Shown: one piece after another, positions 22,401 through 34,132 of the stretch
Numbering within the stretch: position 1 is the stretch's first letter
How the letters are laid out: the number at the start of each line of letters is the position of its first letter
DNA from: Gibbula magus
Lineage: Eukaryota > Mollusca > Gastropoda > Trochida > Trochidae
DNA length: 64,000 nucleotides
Direction of reading: 5' to 3'
NCBI GenBank assembly: GCA_936450465.1
Contig: OW388297.1
Location: 61,873,202 to 61,937,201 of the forward strand
The notes under the pieces: generated by a model
Databases searched by the model: none
Told to the model about the DNA's origin: nothing
The model's input: only the letters and a program-made list of their open reading frames with translations
Position numbers and translations under genes: made by a program

Positions 22401-23636
22401 AAACAGTTCACAAGCACACTTGACTTTATATTTCTATAAAATGTACCGATCCATTTCTTAATAGAAAAACCAAAATTAAAATAAGCAAGTACATGTTCAA
22501 TGAAGTTCCAGTCAACCGAGTCAAACGCCTTTTCAAAGTCTATATAAGGAGGAGCAATCCTGGTATTTCCATGTTTTCTACATAGTCTATAACATCGTAG
22601 ATTTGGGGTGTACATTCTCCAATATACCTATTTGACATAAAACCTTTTTGATCGTCGCTTATTATTTTTAGAAGTATTTTCTTTATTCCATTTGCTATTG
22701 TAGCTGATGCTATCTTATACGATATATTGAGTAACGATATAGGTCTCCAATTTTTCAAGAATTGTTTCGGTTTATTTCCTTTTGGTATACATGTGATCAC
22801 TCCTTGTTTTTGGCTCACTGATAACTCTCCTGTTTTAAAGGACATGTTTAAAGACCGTATCAAGTATGTATGAAGATCGAACCAGAACAATTAAAACAAT
22901 TCCACTTTGAAACCAGATGGACCTGGGCTTTTGTCGTTTTTCATACTTTTTAGTGATGCTAATACTTCGTCATAGGTCAGTTCACCTTCAAGGGTCTCTT
23001 TATCCATATGATTTAATTTCGGAACGTCAAACTGTTTAAAAATTCATTTAGATCAACTGTTGAACAAGTTTGCTTAGTATAAATATTGTGTTTCTTTTAA
23101 AATTTGCGTTGTATCAGTTATTATTCTGTTATCTTTTGTTTCCAATTTGGATATAGATTTATTAATGAAATTCAATTTCTCAAGTGATAACAACTATTTT
23201 GTTGGTTTTTCACCCTTTTCTTTCCATTCACATTTCGATCTCATCATTATACCTTCAGCTTTTATGTTGTTTAGCTTTTCGAGGTTAGTGTTAGCTTGAT
23301 TGATTTCATTTAGGATAATATCTTTTCCCGTAATATCGTTTGTTGCATCGAGATCTTCTTGAAGATTGTCGAGGGTTTCCCTTAAATACTTTCATGTTTT
23401 TGTCTTTCTCGTTTACGTGCCGATGAGTATTTAATTGTAAAACTTCGAACCATGAGAAGTAGTGTTTCGAAGAACAGTTGATCATCTATGTTGAATAAAG
23501 GATTACCGTTCAAATCTGACCCTGTTTGGTATTGTTCTTTTGTGGCGTTTATTATTGATTTTACCTCTGTGACGTAATCTTTATCTGCAAGAAGTGAATT
23601 ATTGAATGAATTTTGAAATTGAATCCTACAGCGCAA
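19479..23636 (-). mobile_element. L1/Tx1-like LINE, 5'-truncated, interrupted by a TA-MITE
   Basis: Read leftwards, frames give the linker after the endonuclease (about 23630-23380), then RT blocks: GVITCIPKGNKPKQFLKNWRP near 22790, YIDFEKAFDSVDW near 22540, GCRQGDPLSPYLF near 22370, and the catalytic box QFADDTSLTLDGS near 22230. Connection motifs follow near 21950-21720 (DITPLGRTTVLKSL, FVWKGKPDKIKRKIV, DEGGIRVPDI), then CNFCEKEIETIPHLLFDC near 20900. The ORF is then cut by the MITE at 19892-20742 and continues at 19889-19740. An A-rich tail (T-rich on plus) is at 19478-19510. Several frameshifts make the copy inactive. Confidence 0.85.
19892..20742. mobile_element. TA-flanked MITE, complete 851-bp copy inside a LINE
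   Basis: Terminal inverted repeats AAGAGCCATCAAGGATGTT lie at both ends, flanked by TA (19890-19891 and 20743-20744). Removing the element and one TA restores the LINE reading frame exactly (…EIKYS|NMILTI…). TA duplication suggests Tc1/mariner-type mobilisation. There is no transposase ORF inside. A truncated reverse copy is at 13339-14145. Confidence 0.88.
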
Positions 23637-24715
23637 TTATATTTTTGAAAGATAACAACGAATGGGTCTCCATTACCAACGTGATCAAGGAAAGAAGGGA
23701 AAGGATAGCCTACGTGCAAGGGCTCTTACCGCCGGAGGCACGGACTAACACTAGTAACCAGTAACACCAGTAACCAGTATATTTTTGAAATTACCAGTGA
23801 TAAATTCTATTTTCAGTTTGCATTCTTTATTCATAATTATTTTCATATTTTTGCATGTAGAAGTTGAATGTTTATTGTTTAAAGTATGAAGCAATTGATC
23901 TAGGCTTATGATTTACATTTCATACCTGTATTCAGTAATTTGATTCTGTATATAGAATTAATGGACATATTAATCATGGACAAATATATATCTGTCCCAC
24001 AACAATACACTTTTCACTGCTTCAAATACTACAAATATAATTTGCTTGATAAGTAAATGAAAATAGATAAATTAACATATTCAAAACTAATGAATAATTT
24101 AAACTAGTTGAGAAAAGTTTGTAAAGTAATTAAGAGATGAATTAAACTCAACTAAAGAACATTACCCCTTGATTATTTGTCTGTAAGAATAAGAAATATT
24201 GGTACTTTTCAGTTATAATTAAAGTGCAATGCATTTTTTTTTAAAGAAGTATATGAAGTTCCCTGATTTAGATCATTGCTTTGTGATATATTTAAAATAG
24301 TTTAAAATTAAAATAAAGTTGTCAACACTGGCTTATACATTACTTTCAATATCAAGATTGTCTTTATCAAAACTTGGATATTCATTTCTGAATGCAAAAG
24401 ACTTTACTGAATACACGTAAAATTGGAGTATAAATAGTGAATATTGACATCATTGAACTGAGAGAAGATAATGTGTAAATGAACGCACCGAAAGTAATTA
24501 ATTTTTTCGGCTGTAGGATGGTTTGTAAATCTGCAGTTTTATATCACAGGAAATCGATATCGTAATTAAAACGTATGTAAAACGTAGGTAAAACGTAGGT
24601 AAAACGTAGGTTAAACGTAGATAAAACGTAGGTAAAACGTAGGTAAAATGTAGGTAAAAAAATCTACCCCCTATATACTCTATGTTATATAAGAGGGGTA
24701 GAGTTTTATGATAAC
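23625..24715 (+). repeat. About 880-bp direct repeat, right copy, with an 11-bp minisatellite
   Basis: Matches 18600-19478 throughout except for the insertion at 23651-23778. Near its end it carries about eight tandem copies of an 11-bp unit (GTAAAACGTAG) at 24565-24660. A hairpin (CTACCCCCTATATA...TATATAAGAGGGGTAG) follows at about 24663-24703. Confidence 0.8.
23651..23778 (+). mobile_element. 128-bp retroposed fragment with 12-bp target duplication
   Basis: Flanked by ATATTTTTGAAA at 23639-23650 and 23779-23790, while the left direct repeat shows the empty site. The insert has one open frame (about 35 codons, including VIKERRE and LLPPEART), then a stop and a short repetitive tail (TAACCAG/TAACACCAG). 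It looks like the 3' end of a non-LTR element of unidentified family. Confidence 0.7.
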
Positions 24716-25192
24716 GGATCGGATGCATTTATCATAGGACAATGCCAATCAAGCTATGCGATCCTGTATGTCTGTAAGTGTAATCCCACATTTACATTAC
24801 TTCCGCATTCGTTTTGCGTTGCAACACAAATAATTGTTTGTCAAATGTCCTTAAAATGTATTGAAATAGTAATTACGATACCTAAGAATTAATTTTCAAT
24901 TGGTATTTTCGTTTGGCATTTAATTACTAAGCGACACTATCACACGGAATGTAAGTGACAGTAGCGCTCCGTGAACTGACAACGTGCATTTGTTTGTAGG
25001 ACATAACAAGAGTTACGTCCCTTGATTCCAGGTGGCGTGGTCAACTCGTCCAGCGTTGGGCTCAAAATAGACTAAGGGATTCCCCATCTGGGACAGTGGC
25101 AAGGGAGGTCTCGTTTTTTTGCAAATGCCTCTCGTCCTCGGAAAACATCTGCAATGTTCGGGAAACTTCCAAATATGGTCAATGCCAATTCA
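24716..25192. other. No gene recognised
   Basis: Intergenic sequence with no motif-bearing frame. Confidence 0.4.
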
Positions 25193-25587
25193 TGTATAGA
25201 TGTAATTTGAAACATTGCATTCGCAACTATGCAAGTCGTGTCAGTCTAGAAATGCTAAAGTCCGTTTTACAAAGCTGACTTTGCAACTCTTCATTTTCCA
25301 TTTTTCATTTGTCAAACGTAAGGTGTAACATTACAAAATGTGCGTATTATTTAGATTTAATAATTAAAAATGACAAGTTGACTTTTCGACTTTGACGATT
25401 TCTAGAATTACATTTCAACTTTGTAAAGTTGAGAATGGAAAGTAAAGATTGCCAGGATTAAAATGTTAGTTTTGCATGGTTGGACTTGTCTTTTCGAGAC
25501 TTGTTTGGTTGAGAACGACATGTTACACTTTACAAGTTACAAGTCAACATGTCTTTATGTCACAAATCCCCTTCCATACTAGACCTT
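25193..25587 (-). repeat. 390-bp interspersed repeat, copy 2 (inverted)
   Basis: Reverse complement of 16449-16838. It ends directly beside the GATAA microsatellite. Confidence 0.75.
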
Positions 25588-25710
25588 ATAAGATAAGATA
25601 AGATAAGATAAGATAAGATAAGATAAGATAAGATAAGATAAGATAAGATAAGATAAGATAAGATAAGAAAAGATAAGATAAGATAAGATAAGATAAGATA
25701 TCATAAGATA
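25588..25710 (+). repeat. (ATAAG)n pentanucleotide microsatellite
   Basis: About 24 copies of ATAAG/GATAA with two interruptions, immediately left of the Tc1-like element. Confidence 0.95.
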
Positions 25711-25742
25711 ACACTTTATTACCCAAAAGGGAATTCTTTGTA

Positions 25743-27204
25743 CACGCAAAGCCATTAAAAACGCAATGCCAAATTCTAGAAATATTTCTGGTAAAACGTT
25801 TTCTTGGGCTTTCCTATCTTATGGCAGATGAAACTTGAAATGGATCATTTTGGTTGAGTTCTGGGTTTGAACCCATTATCAGTTCTCGGTATTGAACATT
25901 GTTCGTGCAAACGCAAAAATTGTCTTTTTTCACGATTTTAAGGAGTCCCATGTCACACGTTTTGCACGTGTATTCCCTGCACTCTGGCCCTTTAAATACT
26001 GATCAAAATTTTAACATTCGTCACTTCGGAAAAATGTCACGCCTTACGCAAGAAATGAGGAACCGAGCTATTGGCATGCTGCATCAGGGAGCATTACAGG
26101 TAGCCGTCGCCAGACACTTTCATGTGCACGCATCATCAATTGCTCGTCTCAGACAACGATTCCACGCCACTGGAAGAGTTTCTGATCGACCCCGACCTGG
26201 AGCGTCACCTGTAACAACCGCTGCTCAAGATCGCCACATCCGACTGCAACATCTGCGCAATAGGTTCCAGTCAGCTGCTGCTACTGCCAGGGGAACTGTG
26301 GGAACACGGCAACATCAGATCTGCCCTCAAACAGTTCGAAGGCGTATTGCTGCTCATGGGTTTCGCTACCGTCGACCTTACCACGGTCAGATCCTTTTGC
26401 ATCGCCATCGACTTGCCAGACAACAATGGGCTGCAAATCAGGGGTATCTGCCCAATACACCATGGCAAAATATCATTTTTTCTGATGATTCAACCTCAGT
26501 TTTCCTGATGGACATCACCGTATCTACCGACGTCCACATGAACGTTTCGCTAGTAACTGCGTGCAGGAAAGAGATCATTTCGGGGGAGGTGGGGTCAACA
26601 CCTATTTCGGTCCCAGTTGGTATTGGTCCAAGGCAACCTGTACGCTCAACGCTCGTCCGGCGTGGCTTCCATTGCTGGCTCAACATGGCGTCCGCCGACA
26701 GATGGTTTTCCAGCATGATAACGCTCGACTCCACACCGCCAGGTTGACAAGGGACTTCCTGAACAAAAATCATGTCCATGTCATGGATTGGCCCGCTATG
26801 TCCCGACATGAATCCGATCGAGCACTTTTGGGATGAACTTTGTGGCGGGTTCGAACTCAAGCCGTGCCACCACGAAATGTTGCAGAGTTGGCACAGACAC
26901 TCCAAAATCAGTGGCAAGCAATCCCACAGCGTGTACTGAGACATCTGTGTCGGTCCATGTCAAGACGACTCGAGGCATGTGTGAGAGCTCGGGGTGGACA
27001 TACCCGATATTGACTTCAGCTGACCCCTGCTTTGTGTATTCGTTCTCTGACGTTTAGGATTTGTGCATTTGCAATGAATTATTCAATGAAATTAACAACA
27101 GATGTTTGTTATCTCGATTGTGTCAATTTTTATTTACATTTGTTAAAAAATGTTCCAGTAAATAAACTTTGAATTTGAAGTTGCGTTTTTAATGGCTTTG
27201 AGTG
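25743..27204 (+). mobile_element. Tc1-like DNA transposon with both terminal repeats (1462 bp)
   Basis: Ends CACGCAAAGCCATTAAAAACGC (left) and its reverse complement with one change (right) are flanked by TA at 25741-25742 and 27205-27206. The transposase is carried on plus but broken. Helix-turn-helix regions near 26035-26330 (MSRLTQEMRNRAIGML; VSDRPRPGASP) are followed by IIFSDDS (first catalytic D) near 26475. After frame changes come VFQHDNARLHTA near 26705 and DMNPIEHFWDEL near 26805. Thirty-four residues lie between the second D and the E, so the triad is DD34E as in Tc1. Frameshifts near 26500-26560 and 26800 make it inactive, though it could be mobilised in trans. Confidence 0.9.
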
Positions 27205-27779
27205 TACATCAAACAGAGCATGACATGATATAATTTATATAATACATTATTACATTACATATATATGCAATACAACACTTACAATTTCAACAATTTAAAT
27301 GTACATATTTCATTAACATTCCACAAAGTTTTTGTTCAGAATTGAAATACTACAAGGTACAAAAGATTGCATGGTTCGGTTTGACTTATGATAAGGGCAT
27401 ATTAAAACGTTTACCAGATGGCAGAAGTGAATATTCTTAGTATAAAATGTGTGGTGTGTCCAAAATGATTTTCCGAGCATGTAATAACATTTTCTCATCA
27501 TTTATTGACATTGGATGGTCTCAAATGGTACCGACCCTTTTTGAACTATTGTTCACAATCTTGATTAGTTTGGTTCTATTTTGAAGACTTAGAGCGCTAT
27601 ACCAACATTGTATTAAAAAAGACCAGACGCTCTGAACAAAGCATGTGTAAGAACTTTCAATAATTTCGTATCAACATCAAAAGATCTTAATTTCCTCATA
27701 AAATATAATCTCTGTTAACATTTGTTGTACAGAGCTTCAGTATTACTATTCATATTCAATTCATTGTCGATGATGGTAC
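27205..27779. other. No gene recognised
   Basis: AT-rich sequence with short frames only; possibly the tail of the LINE fragment that follows. Confidence 0.4.
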
Positions 27780-28280
27780 CTAGATACTTATATTCCAAGA
27801 CGATTTCAACAGGAGTATCATTCATATTCTAGTTGCTGATCTCAGTTCTAAAATCAATTATCATTTCCTTTGCTCTCATAACATTTATGTGAAGAAAATT
27901 TATCTGGCACCAATCTGTAAGATTCGAAATTTCTGATCGATATCCTTCTTCATTAGAATTATTATTCAATAGAGCAATGAGTGCCGCGTCATTCAGGAAC
28001 TTCACAATTGAACAGGATGGATCTTGTGGCATACAGTCATTTTTATATGTAATAACTAACAAAGGTGACAAAACGCATCCCTGAGGAGCATCAGTGTTTA
28101 TAGTAACAGTTGAAGACTGACAATCATTGACACGAACTGAATGTGTCCTGTTCGGAAATTACTTATCCTTTTTATGATAGAGGGATTGACACTCAAGTTT
28201 ATGAGTTTACGGACAAGGAGGTGGGACTGGATTGTATTAAACGCTGATGAGAAATTAACAAATAAAATTCGGGCATAAGA
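27780..28280 (-). mobile_element. CR1/Rex1-like LINE reverse transcriptase fragment
   Basis: Minus frames show SAFNTIQ near 28235, then KFLNDAALIALL near 28000 (a mutated FADDT catalytic box), then NLTDWCQINFLHINVMRAKEMIIDFR near 27890. The last block is characteristic of the Rex1/CR1 group. Stops and shifts are present. A related fragment lies at 46130-46760. Confidence 0.75.
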
Positions 28281-28745
28281 TAGCGTTCGAACAATGGGCT
28301 AAGGAATGGGGAATGTCTTTTAATGCCATGAAATGGTATATTCTGAGTCTAAAGATCAAGTTACCCAAGTACTTTTATATGTCAACTTAATGATATCTTA
28401 GAGAAAGTAGAAAATAATCCCAACATAGTAGTAATCATCAACAATAATCTAAAATCGAACACTCATATCAATTAAACTCTCAGTACTAAACCTACATCAG
28501 GATATCTCAGTACATTGTGAGGTAACTGCATTTCTTGTAATAACCTTTGAGCAGGTTTCACCGCGAATTTTATGGTTTAACTACGACTAGAGGTTTTACC
28601 AAACGTCGAAACCCATGGCAGGTTAATTTTCAACATTTAGTAAGACCTGAAGTTTTACAATCTAATTGTAAGACTGAACTCCAAATAACGTCAATCTCCT
28701 TTTCAGTTAGGTGCTAAACAAATTCTAAGTTAAATATTTCCATAG
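28281..28745. other. No gene recognised
   Basis: Contains short inverted pieces (GGTTTTACC, AAACCTGCTC) but no motif-bearing frame. Confidence 0.35.
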
Positions 28746-28815
28746 TTGACAATGCGGGAATCGAACCCGCAACCCCCCGATTTGTAGCCCAAGACTATCC
28801 CACTAGGCCGCAGAG
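28746..28815 (-). repeat. tRNA-like sequence (SINE head or pseudo-tRNA)
   Basis: On minus, GCGGCCTAGTGGGATAG is A-box-like and TGCGGGTTCGATTCCCGCA forms a perfect T-arm with B box. The acceptor stem does not pair well, so a working tRNA is doubtful. Confidence 0.5.
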
Positions 28816-28844
28816 GATTGGTGATCATGAGATGATTGTTTGTT

Positions 28845-30767
28845 AATTCTGGTACATTATCAAGCTTTTTTTGCTATGGGACGTGGTTGTCGACAAGGCG
28901 ACCCGGTAGCGCCATACCTGTTTATTGCATGTGTTGAATTACTAGCTATTGCAATTAGATCAAACAAAGATATTAAGGGTATTAAAATAAAGGGTATGGA
29001 GTATCTTATTTTCCAGTATGCTGATGATACCAATCTTACCCTTGATGGATCCGAAAAAGGATTATCAGAACTTATTTATGTGATCAAAAAGTTTGCCACT
29101 GTATCTGGATTAAATCTTAATACAGATAAGTCCATAGCGTTTTGGTTTGGCTCACCATTCAAAATTCTGGGAATAACTTTCTCTACTAATCTAAATGAAA
29201 TGATTTCACTAAACTTCGAACAACAACTTTCAAAAATCAGAAAAGTACTTTTTTCCTGGTCAAACAGATCTTTAACTCTTAGAGGAAGAATTATGATTAT
29301 CAAGTCTCAGATTATCCCCCTTTTTACACACCTTTTCATGGCGCTTCCCAACCCATCTAAAGACTTCTTTAAGCGTTTGAATTCAATCCTCTTTAAGTTT
29401 GTTTGGGGAGGGAAGCGCGATAAAATTAAACGCAACATGTTAATAAATGAGTATGCAAAAGGGGGGCTGAAAATGATAGACATCATATCTTTTTGTAATT
29501 ATATGAAGATTAAATGGATAAAAAGACTACACACTGGGAAAGGACTATGTCACCACTTAGGCTTTGTATCATTATCACCCTTTGGAGACATTGATATGTT
29601 TAATTTCCAAAGAGAAAGACTTCTATTATACGCAAAAAATGTGAAAAACGCCTTTTGGAAAGATGTACTTACAAGTTTTACGTGTTTAAATACGAACAAT
29701 ATTTTAACTATTGAAGAATTTTCACTCCTACCAATTCTTAATTTTATTCCATTTGATGATATAACATTATTCGTTTCCTGGTATAAGAACGGAATGACAT
29801 GTTTCCCAGATATCATCAATAACACTGGTAATTTCAAAACTTTTGAAGTGCTAAGAGTTTAATCTTCATCACACCTACCTACTTTACTTCAGATTTATAA
29901 AATACATACCTAAAAACTGTCGCGAATTAATTAGGGCTACAACCCACATAGGTGAAGTAGTCAATACACAAGATACAATTTTTATACAAATATGTAACTC
30001 GGCCGATTGTAAATTTGTGTATTCACAGCTGTGCGCAAACAAAATGGCATCATTAGACAACCTTCGGTAAAAGTGGGAATCAAAACTTAGTACAGCTTTA
30101 TCAGATACTTATCTTTCTGACTGTTTTGCAATGATAAATAAAACAACATTAGAAACTAAAGCTAGAAATTTCCAGTTCAAGTTATTGTACAGAATAATAT
30201 CAACGAAATAATTTCTTTGCAAAATAGGTGTAAGTCAAGACAACCTTTGTACATTATGTGGTAAAGAAATGGAAACACTTGAGCACTTATTCTTTCACTG
30301 TGAAAAAACTCAAGAGCTTCTCTATCAATTAGAAAATTGGTACAACCTCAAGATGGACACAAACCTCATTATAGACATCAAAGCATTTCTACTGGGGGAC
30401 CCAACGGCAAACATATTAATAAATCACATCTTCATTTTAACAAAAGAATATATAAACAAAATAAGATTTAGCTCTATTGACTTAAATGTCAATCAGCTTA
30501 TAGCCTATATAAAATACCATTACCAGCTGGAGAAACATATTTTCTCAGATGAAGACCCTGACTTTCAAAGAAAATGGTCTGGACTATTTTAAATGTAATA
30601 AACTGAGTATCCCTCTTTTCACTCTCTCACTTTGCACCCCTATCCTTCCAACCTCTATTCCTATCTTTTCTCCTTTTTCGTCCTTATGTTACATCTATGA
30701 TTACTATTTGAACATATATGTAACATGCTCTTTTTTGTAATAAAAAAAAAAAAAAAAAGAGAAAAAA
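28845..30767 (+). mobile_element. L1/Tx1-like LINE, 5'-truncated, with poly(A) and target duplication
   Basis: Starts within the RT domain (GRGCRQGDPVAPYLF), with the catalytic box FQYADDTNLTLDGS near 29020, then IMIIKSQIIPLFTHLF and FVWGGKRDKIKRNML, and an ORF to 29862. After several stops the C-terminal region resumes at 30240-30592 (LCTLCG...ETLEHLFFHCEKTQELL). The 3' UTR is pyrimidine-rich and ends in a run of A at 30741-30759. A 14-bp duplication GATGATTGTTTGTT flanks it at 28831-28844 and 30768-30781. It is more decayed than the copy at 10185-12288. Confidence 0.87.
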
Positions 30768-30907
30768 GATGATTGTTTGTTGGTATCTATTCTGCTCCGC
30801 TCCCAATATTGAGAAAATTTATGTGCGCCTCAAACTTGGATCACGAAGGCTTGAAACTAACACGATTGTTTTCATTTTTGTATTTAAAACGCATGGCGGT
30901 ATATACG

Positions 30908-31045
30908 AGGGAGAAAACCCTCGGGTGGGGTTTTGGTAGACATTTAAAAAACCTTCGGGTGGCGGAGCTCGGTTTTACTTTTAATTGCCAGCCACCCTCA
31001 GGTTATTTAAATGTCTACCAAAACCCCATCCTCGTGTTTCTCCCT
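30908..31045. mobile_element. Foldback hairpin element, about 138 bp
   Basis: AGGGAGAAAACCCTCGGGTGG...GACATTTAAA on the left pairs with TTTAAATGTC...TCTCCCT on the right across nearly the whole length. The arms are about 60 bp with a short loop. It resembles a small MITE. Confidence 0.7.
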
Positions 31046-31074
31046 AACATAAAGCTCGCTCTACTCTCGGCTTC

Positions 31075-31260
31075 TTGAGACGTTACCTACGCCAGTGCTC
31101 TAGAAGCCTTAAAACTACAGCTTATCAATCTCTTGTGCAATCAGCATTGGAATATAGTTCTTCAATCTAGGACCATCACCTTCAAACCAACATCCATTTC
31201 CTAGAGAAAGTACAGCGAGCAGCAGCAAGCTAAAGCTATGTTATCAACATGTCAAATGCT
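31075..31260 (+). mobile_element. LINE C-terminal fragment
   Basis: A plus frame reads SLKTTAYQSLVQSALEYSSS, then HFLEKVQRAAA. This is the conserved block following the RT domain in CR1/jockey-type LINEs. It is short and interrupted. Confidence 0.6.
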
Positions 31261-32353
31261 GTATTAGATGAAAGTGCAGTATATAAACACACGACATCCA
31301 ATCATGGATACTTCAATATAATTCATTTTGTCAATTAGTGTAATTAAAGTGAGTGGTTTAAACTGAGTAATTAACAGACGTGGTTGATATCAGCTAAGTA
31401 ACCTCAAACACGTTTATCAAGGGCAAGTTTATGTTCGTTGAAAAACTATCATATTTCTTAACATTAAACTATTATTGCAATAAATACTTCAATCGATTGC
31501 TCACAACTATGTACAAAAACAAAATGTAAATACAAATATTAGTTATAGCTAATACTTGATGTCATGCCATATCACTCATTAGACATGATTTCACATTATA
31601 AGGATTTATTACATGCGAAATATAATTCTTAGGGGTGGATCTTTCATTTCTAAATTAGAAATTAAACAAAAGTTTTAATATTTAGAAACTGTAAGCAAAT
31701 TCATGATTGGGAATCTTTGCCCATGGGTAAACAAACTTCCCCGATGCACGGTGGGTGTTCATCAATACCCAAAATATGTAACTTCTTGACTGATTATTAA
31801 AAAAAGAAAATAATCAGTCTAACACACATTTTAAGACCCTTTGAAATCGACCTGGAAAAGTGTATCTGTATCTCAAGTACTTTAAAGGGGTAGAACGTTG
31901 TATTGTGAACATAGATTTTTGATAGAATTTGAACTTCTCACTAATGTTATTCTTTGTTGGTCAATTATGGAACATCGGGTTTTCACAATGAAAATGGGTC
32001 ACCTTAAACTTTGATTTTGCTCGGCAAGGCAAATCAGGTAACTCTTAGGATTTAGAATTAAGTCAGCTCAAGATATATTAATTATACGGTCGGACAAAAC
32101 TTTTTCTCATTAGAATTAATTGCATAGCACAAAAGTATTTGGAATTTCTATATATATAATGTTTTCATGGATACTTTTGTCAGTGAATCGATGGTAACTA
32201 TGTTATGTATGTTTGCATTGTTTAAAGTGAACTTGAATTTATGGCCTTTGTTTCTGGTGTATTCTGTTGTTATCAAGAATACATCTGCAGGAATTGACCT
32301 TTTTCCAACTTTTTTGGAATTGGACTTGAAACTTAGAACCTCTCAGTTACAAT
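31261..32353. other. No gene recognised
   Basis: Low-complexity AT-rich spacer; nothing supported. Confidence 0.4.
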
Positions 32354-33757
32354 AAATACTTCTCTTTATTGTTGCTTTACGGACAATATAACATTCAATG
32401 TTTTTCTTTATTGTTGCTGTACGGACAAGATAACATTCAATGCTTCACTTTATTGTTGCTATTAGGTTCAAGTACATTCAATGCTTCTCTTTATTGTTGC
32501 TGTACGCACAAGATAAAATTCAATTCTTCACTTTATTGTTACTGTACGAACAAGATTACATTCAATTATTCACTTTATTGTTACTGTAAGAACAAGATTA
32601 CATTCAATGTTTCACTTTATTGTTGCTGTACGGACAAGGTAACATTCAATGCTTCTCTTTATTGTTGCTATACGTACAAGATAACATTCAATGCTTCACT
32701 TTATTGTTGCTGTACGGACAAGATAGCATTCAATGCTTCTCTTTATTGTTGCTATTAGGTTCAAGATAACATTCAATGCTTCTCTTAATTGTTGCTATAC
32801 GGACAAGATAAAATTCAATTCTTCACTTTATTGTTACTGTACGAACAAGATTACATTCAATTCTTCACTTTATTGTTACAGTACGAACAAGATTACATTC
32901 AATTCTTCTCTTTATTGTTGCTGTACGAACAAGATAGCATTCAATGCTTCTCTTTATTGTTGCTGTACGGACCAGATAACATTCAATGCTTCACTTTATT
33001 GTTGCTGTACGGACAAGATAGCATTCAATGCTTCTCTTTATTGTTGCTGTACGGACAAGAAGAAAGTCAATGCTTCTCTTTATTGTTGCTGTACGGACCA
33101 GATAACATTCAATGCTTCTCTTTATTGTTGCTGTACGGACAAGATAACATTCAATGCTTCTCTTTATTGTTGCTGTACGGACAAGATAACATTCAATGCT
33201 TCTCTTTATTGTTGCTGTACGGACAAGATAGCATTCAATGCTTCACTTAATTGGGTCTGTACGCACAAGATTACATTCAATGCTTCTCTTTATTGTTGCT
33301 GTACGGAGAATATAATATTCAATGTTTCTCTTTATTGTTGCTGTACAGACAAGATAACATTCAATGCTTCTCTGTACTGTTGCTGTACGGACAAGATAAC
33401 ATTCAATGCTTCACTTTATTGTTGCTGTACGGACAAGATAACTGTCAATGCTTCTCTTTATTGTTGTTATGTGGACAAGATAATTTTCTAAGCTTCACTT
33501 TATCGTTGCTCTGCGGACAAGATAGTATTCAATGCTTCACTTTATTGTTGCTGTAAGAACAAGATAGTATTCAATGCTTCTCTTTATTGTTGCTGTAAGA
33601 ACAAGATAAAATTCAATGCTTCTCTTTGTGTTGCTGTACGGACAAGATACCATTCAATGCTTCATTTTATCGTTGCTGTACGGACAAGATAACATTCGAT
33701 GCTTCACTTTATTGTTGCTGTACGGAAAACATAACATTCAATGCTTCTCTTTATTGT
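32354..33757 (+). repeat. 42-bp minisatellite, about 33 copies
   Basis: The unit reads GCTTCTCTTTATTGTTGCTG TACGGACAAGATAACATTCAAT with variants. Because 42 is a multiple of three and the unit lacks stops in two frames, long false open frames appear (a 14-residue repeat NASLYCCCTDKITF). Degenerate units continue to about 34430, interrupted by the LINE fragment at 33760-34132. Confidence 0.95.
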
Positions 33758-33759
33758 GA

Positions 33760-34132
33760 AATGGTTTATTCAATATAAAGGCCACAGGCCCATGTACAAT
33801 ATACAAAATTCATTTTGTTGAAATTAACAGATTTGGTGCAATAACTGAAACATCATAGCATTTGTTTACAGGCTTTACGTGATACATACATACCATTTGC
33901 AATAATGAACAATGTAACATATAAGTTTCTTAATATTGTGTGAAAACACATGTAAGCGATTGACATTTTCATTTTGCAATAGAGATGCTTGAGATTTTCT
34001 AGTTTTACATTTCAAGTCTAGCATATATTTTCTTCTTAATCCGTTATACATAGGGCTTGAAAGCATTATATGTAATTCATCCTCTAAACCATTTATACAG
34101 AAAGGACAAAATCTTTTCTCTATGGATATCAT
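33760..34132 (-). mobile_element. Retroelement 3' fragment inside the 42-bp array
   Basis: A minus frame includes RFCPFCINGLEDELHIML and YNGLRRKYML, the C-terminal cysteine/histidine region of LINE-type ORFs. A 3' UTR follows with TTTATATTGAATAAACC on minus (AATAAA signal). It splits the 42-bp minisatellite. Confidence 0.6.

Noticed and set aside
18600..24715. Direct repeats as LTRs of a retrotransposon
   Set aside because: No primer site, gag or LTR-type pol lies between them; the interior is an L1-like LINE in opposite orientation, and block ends lack TG...CA.
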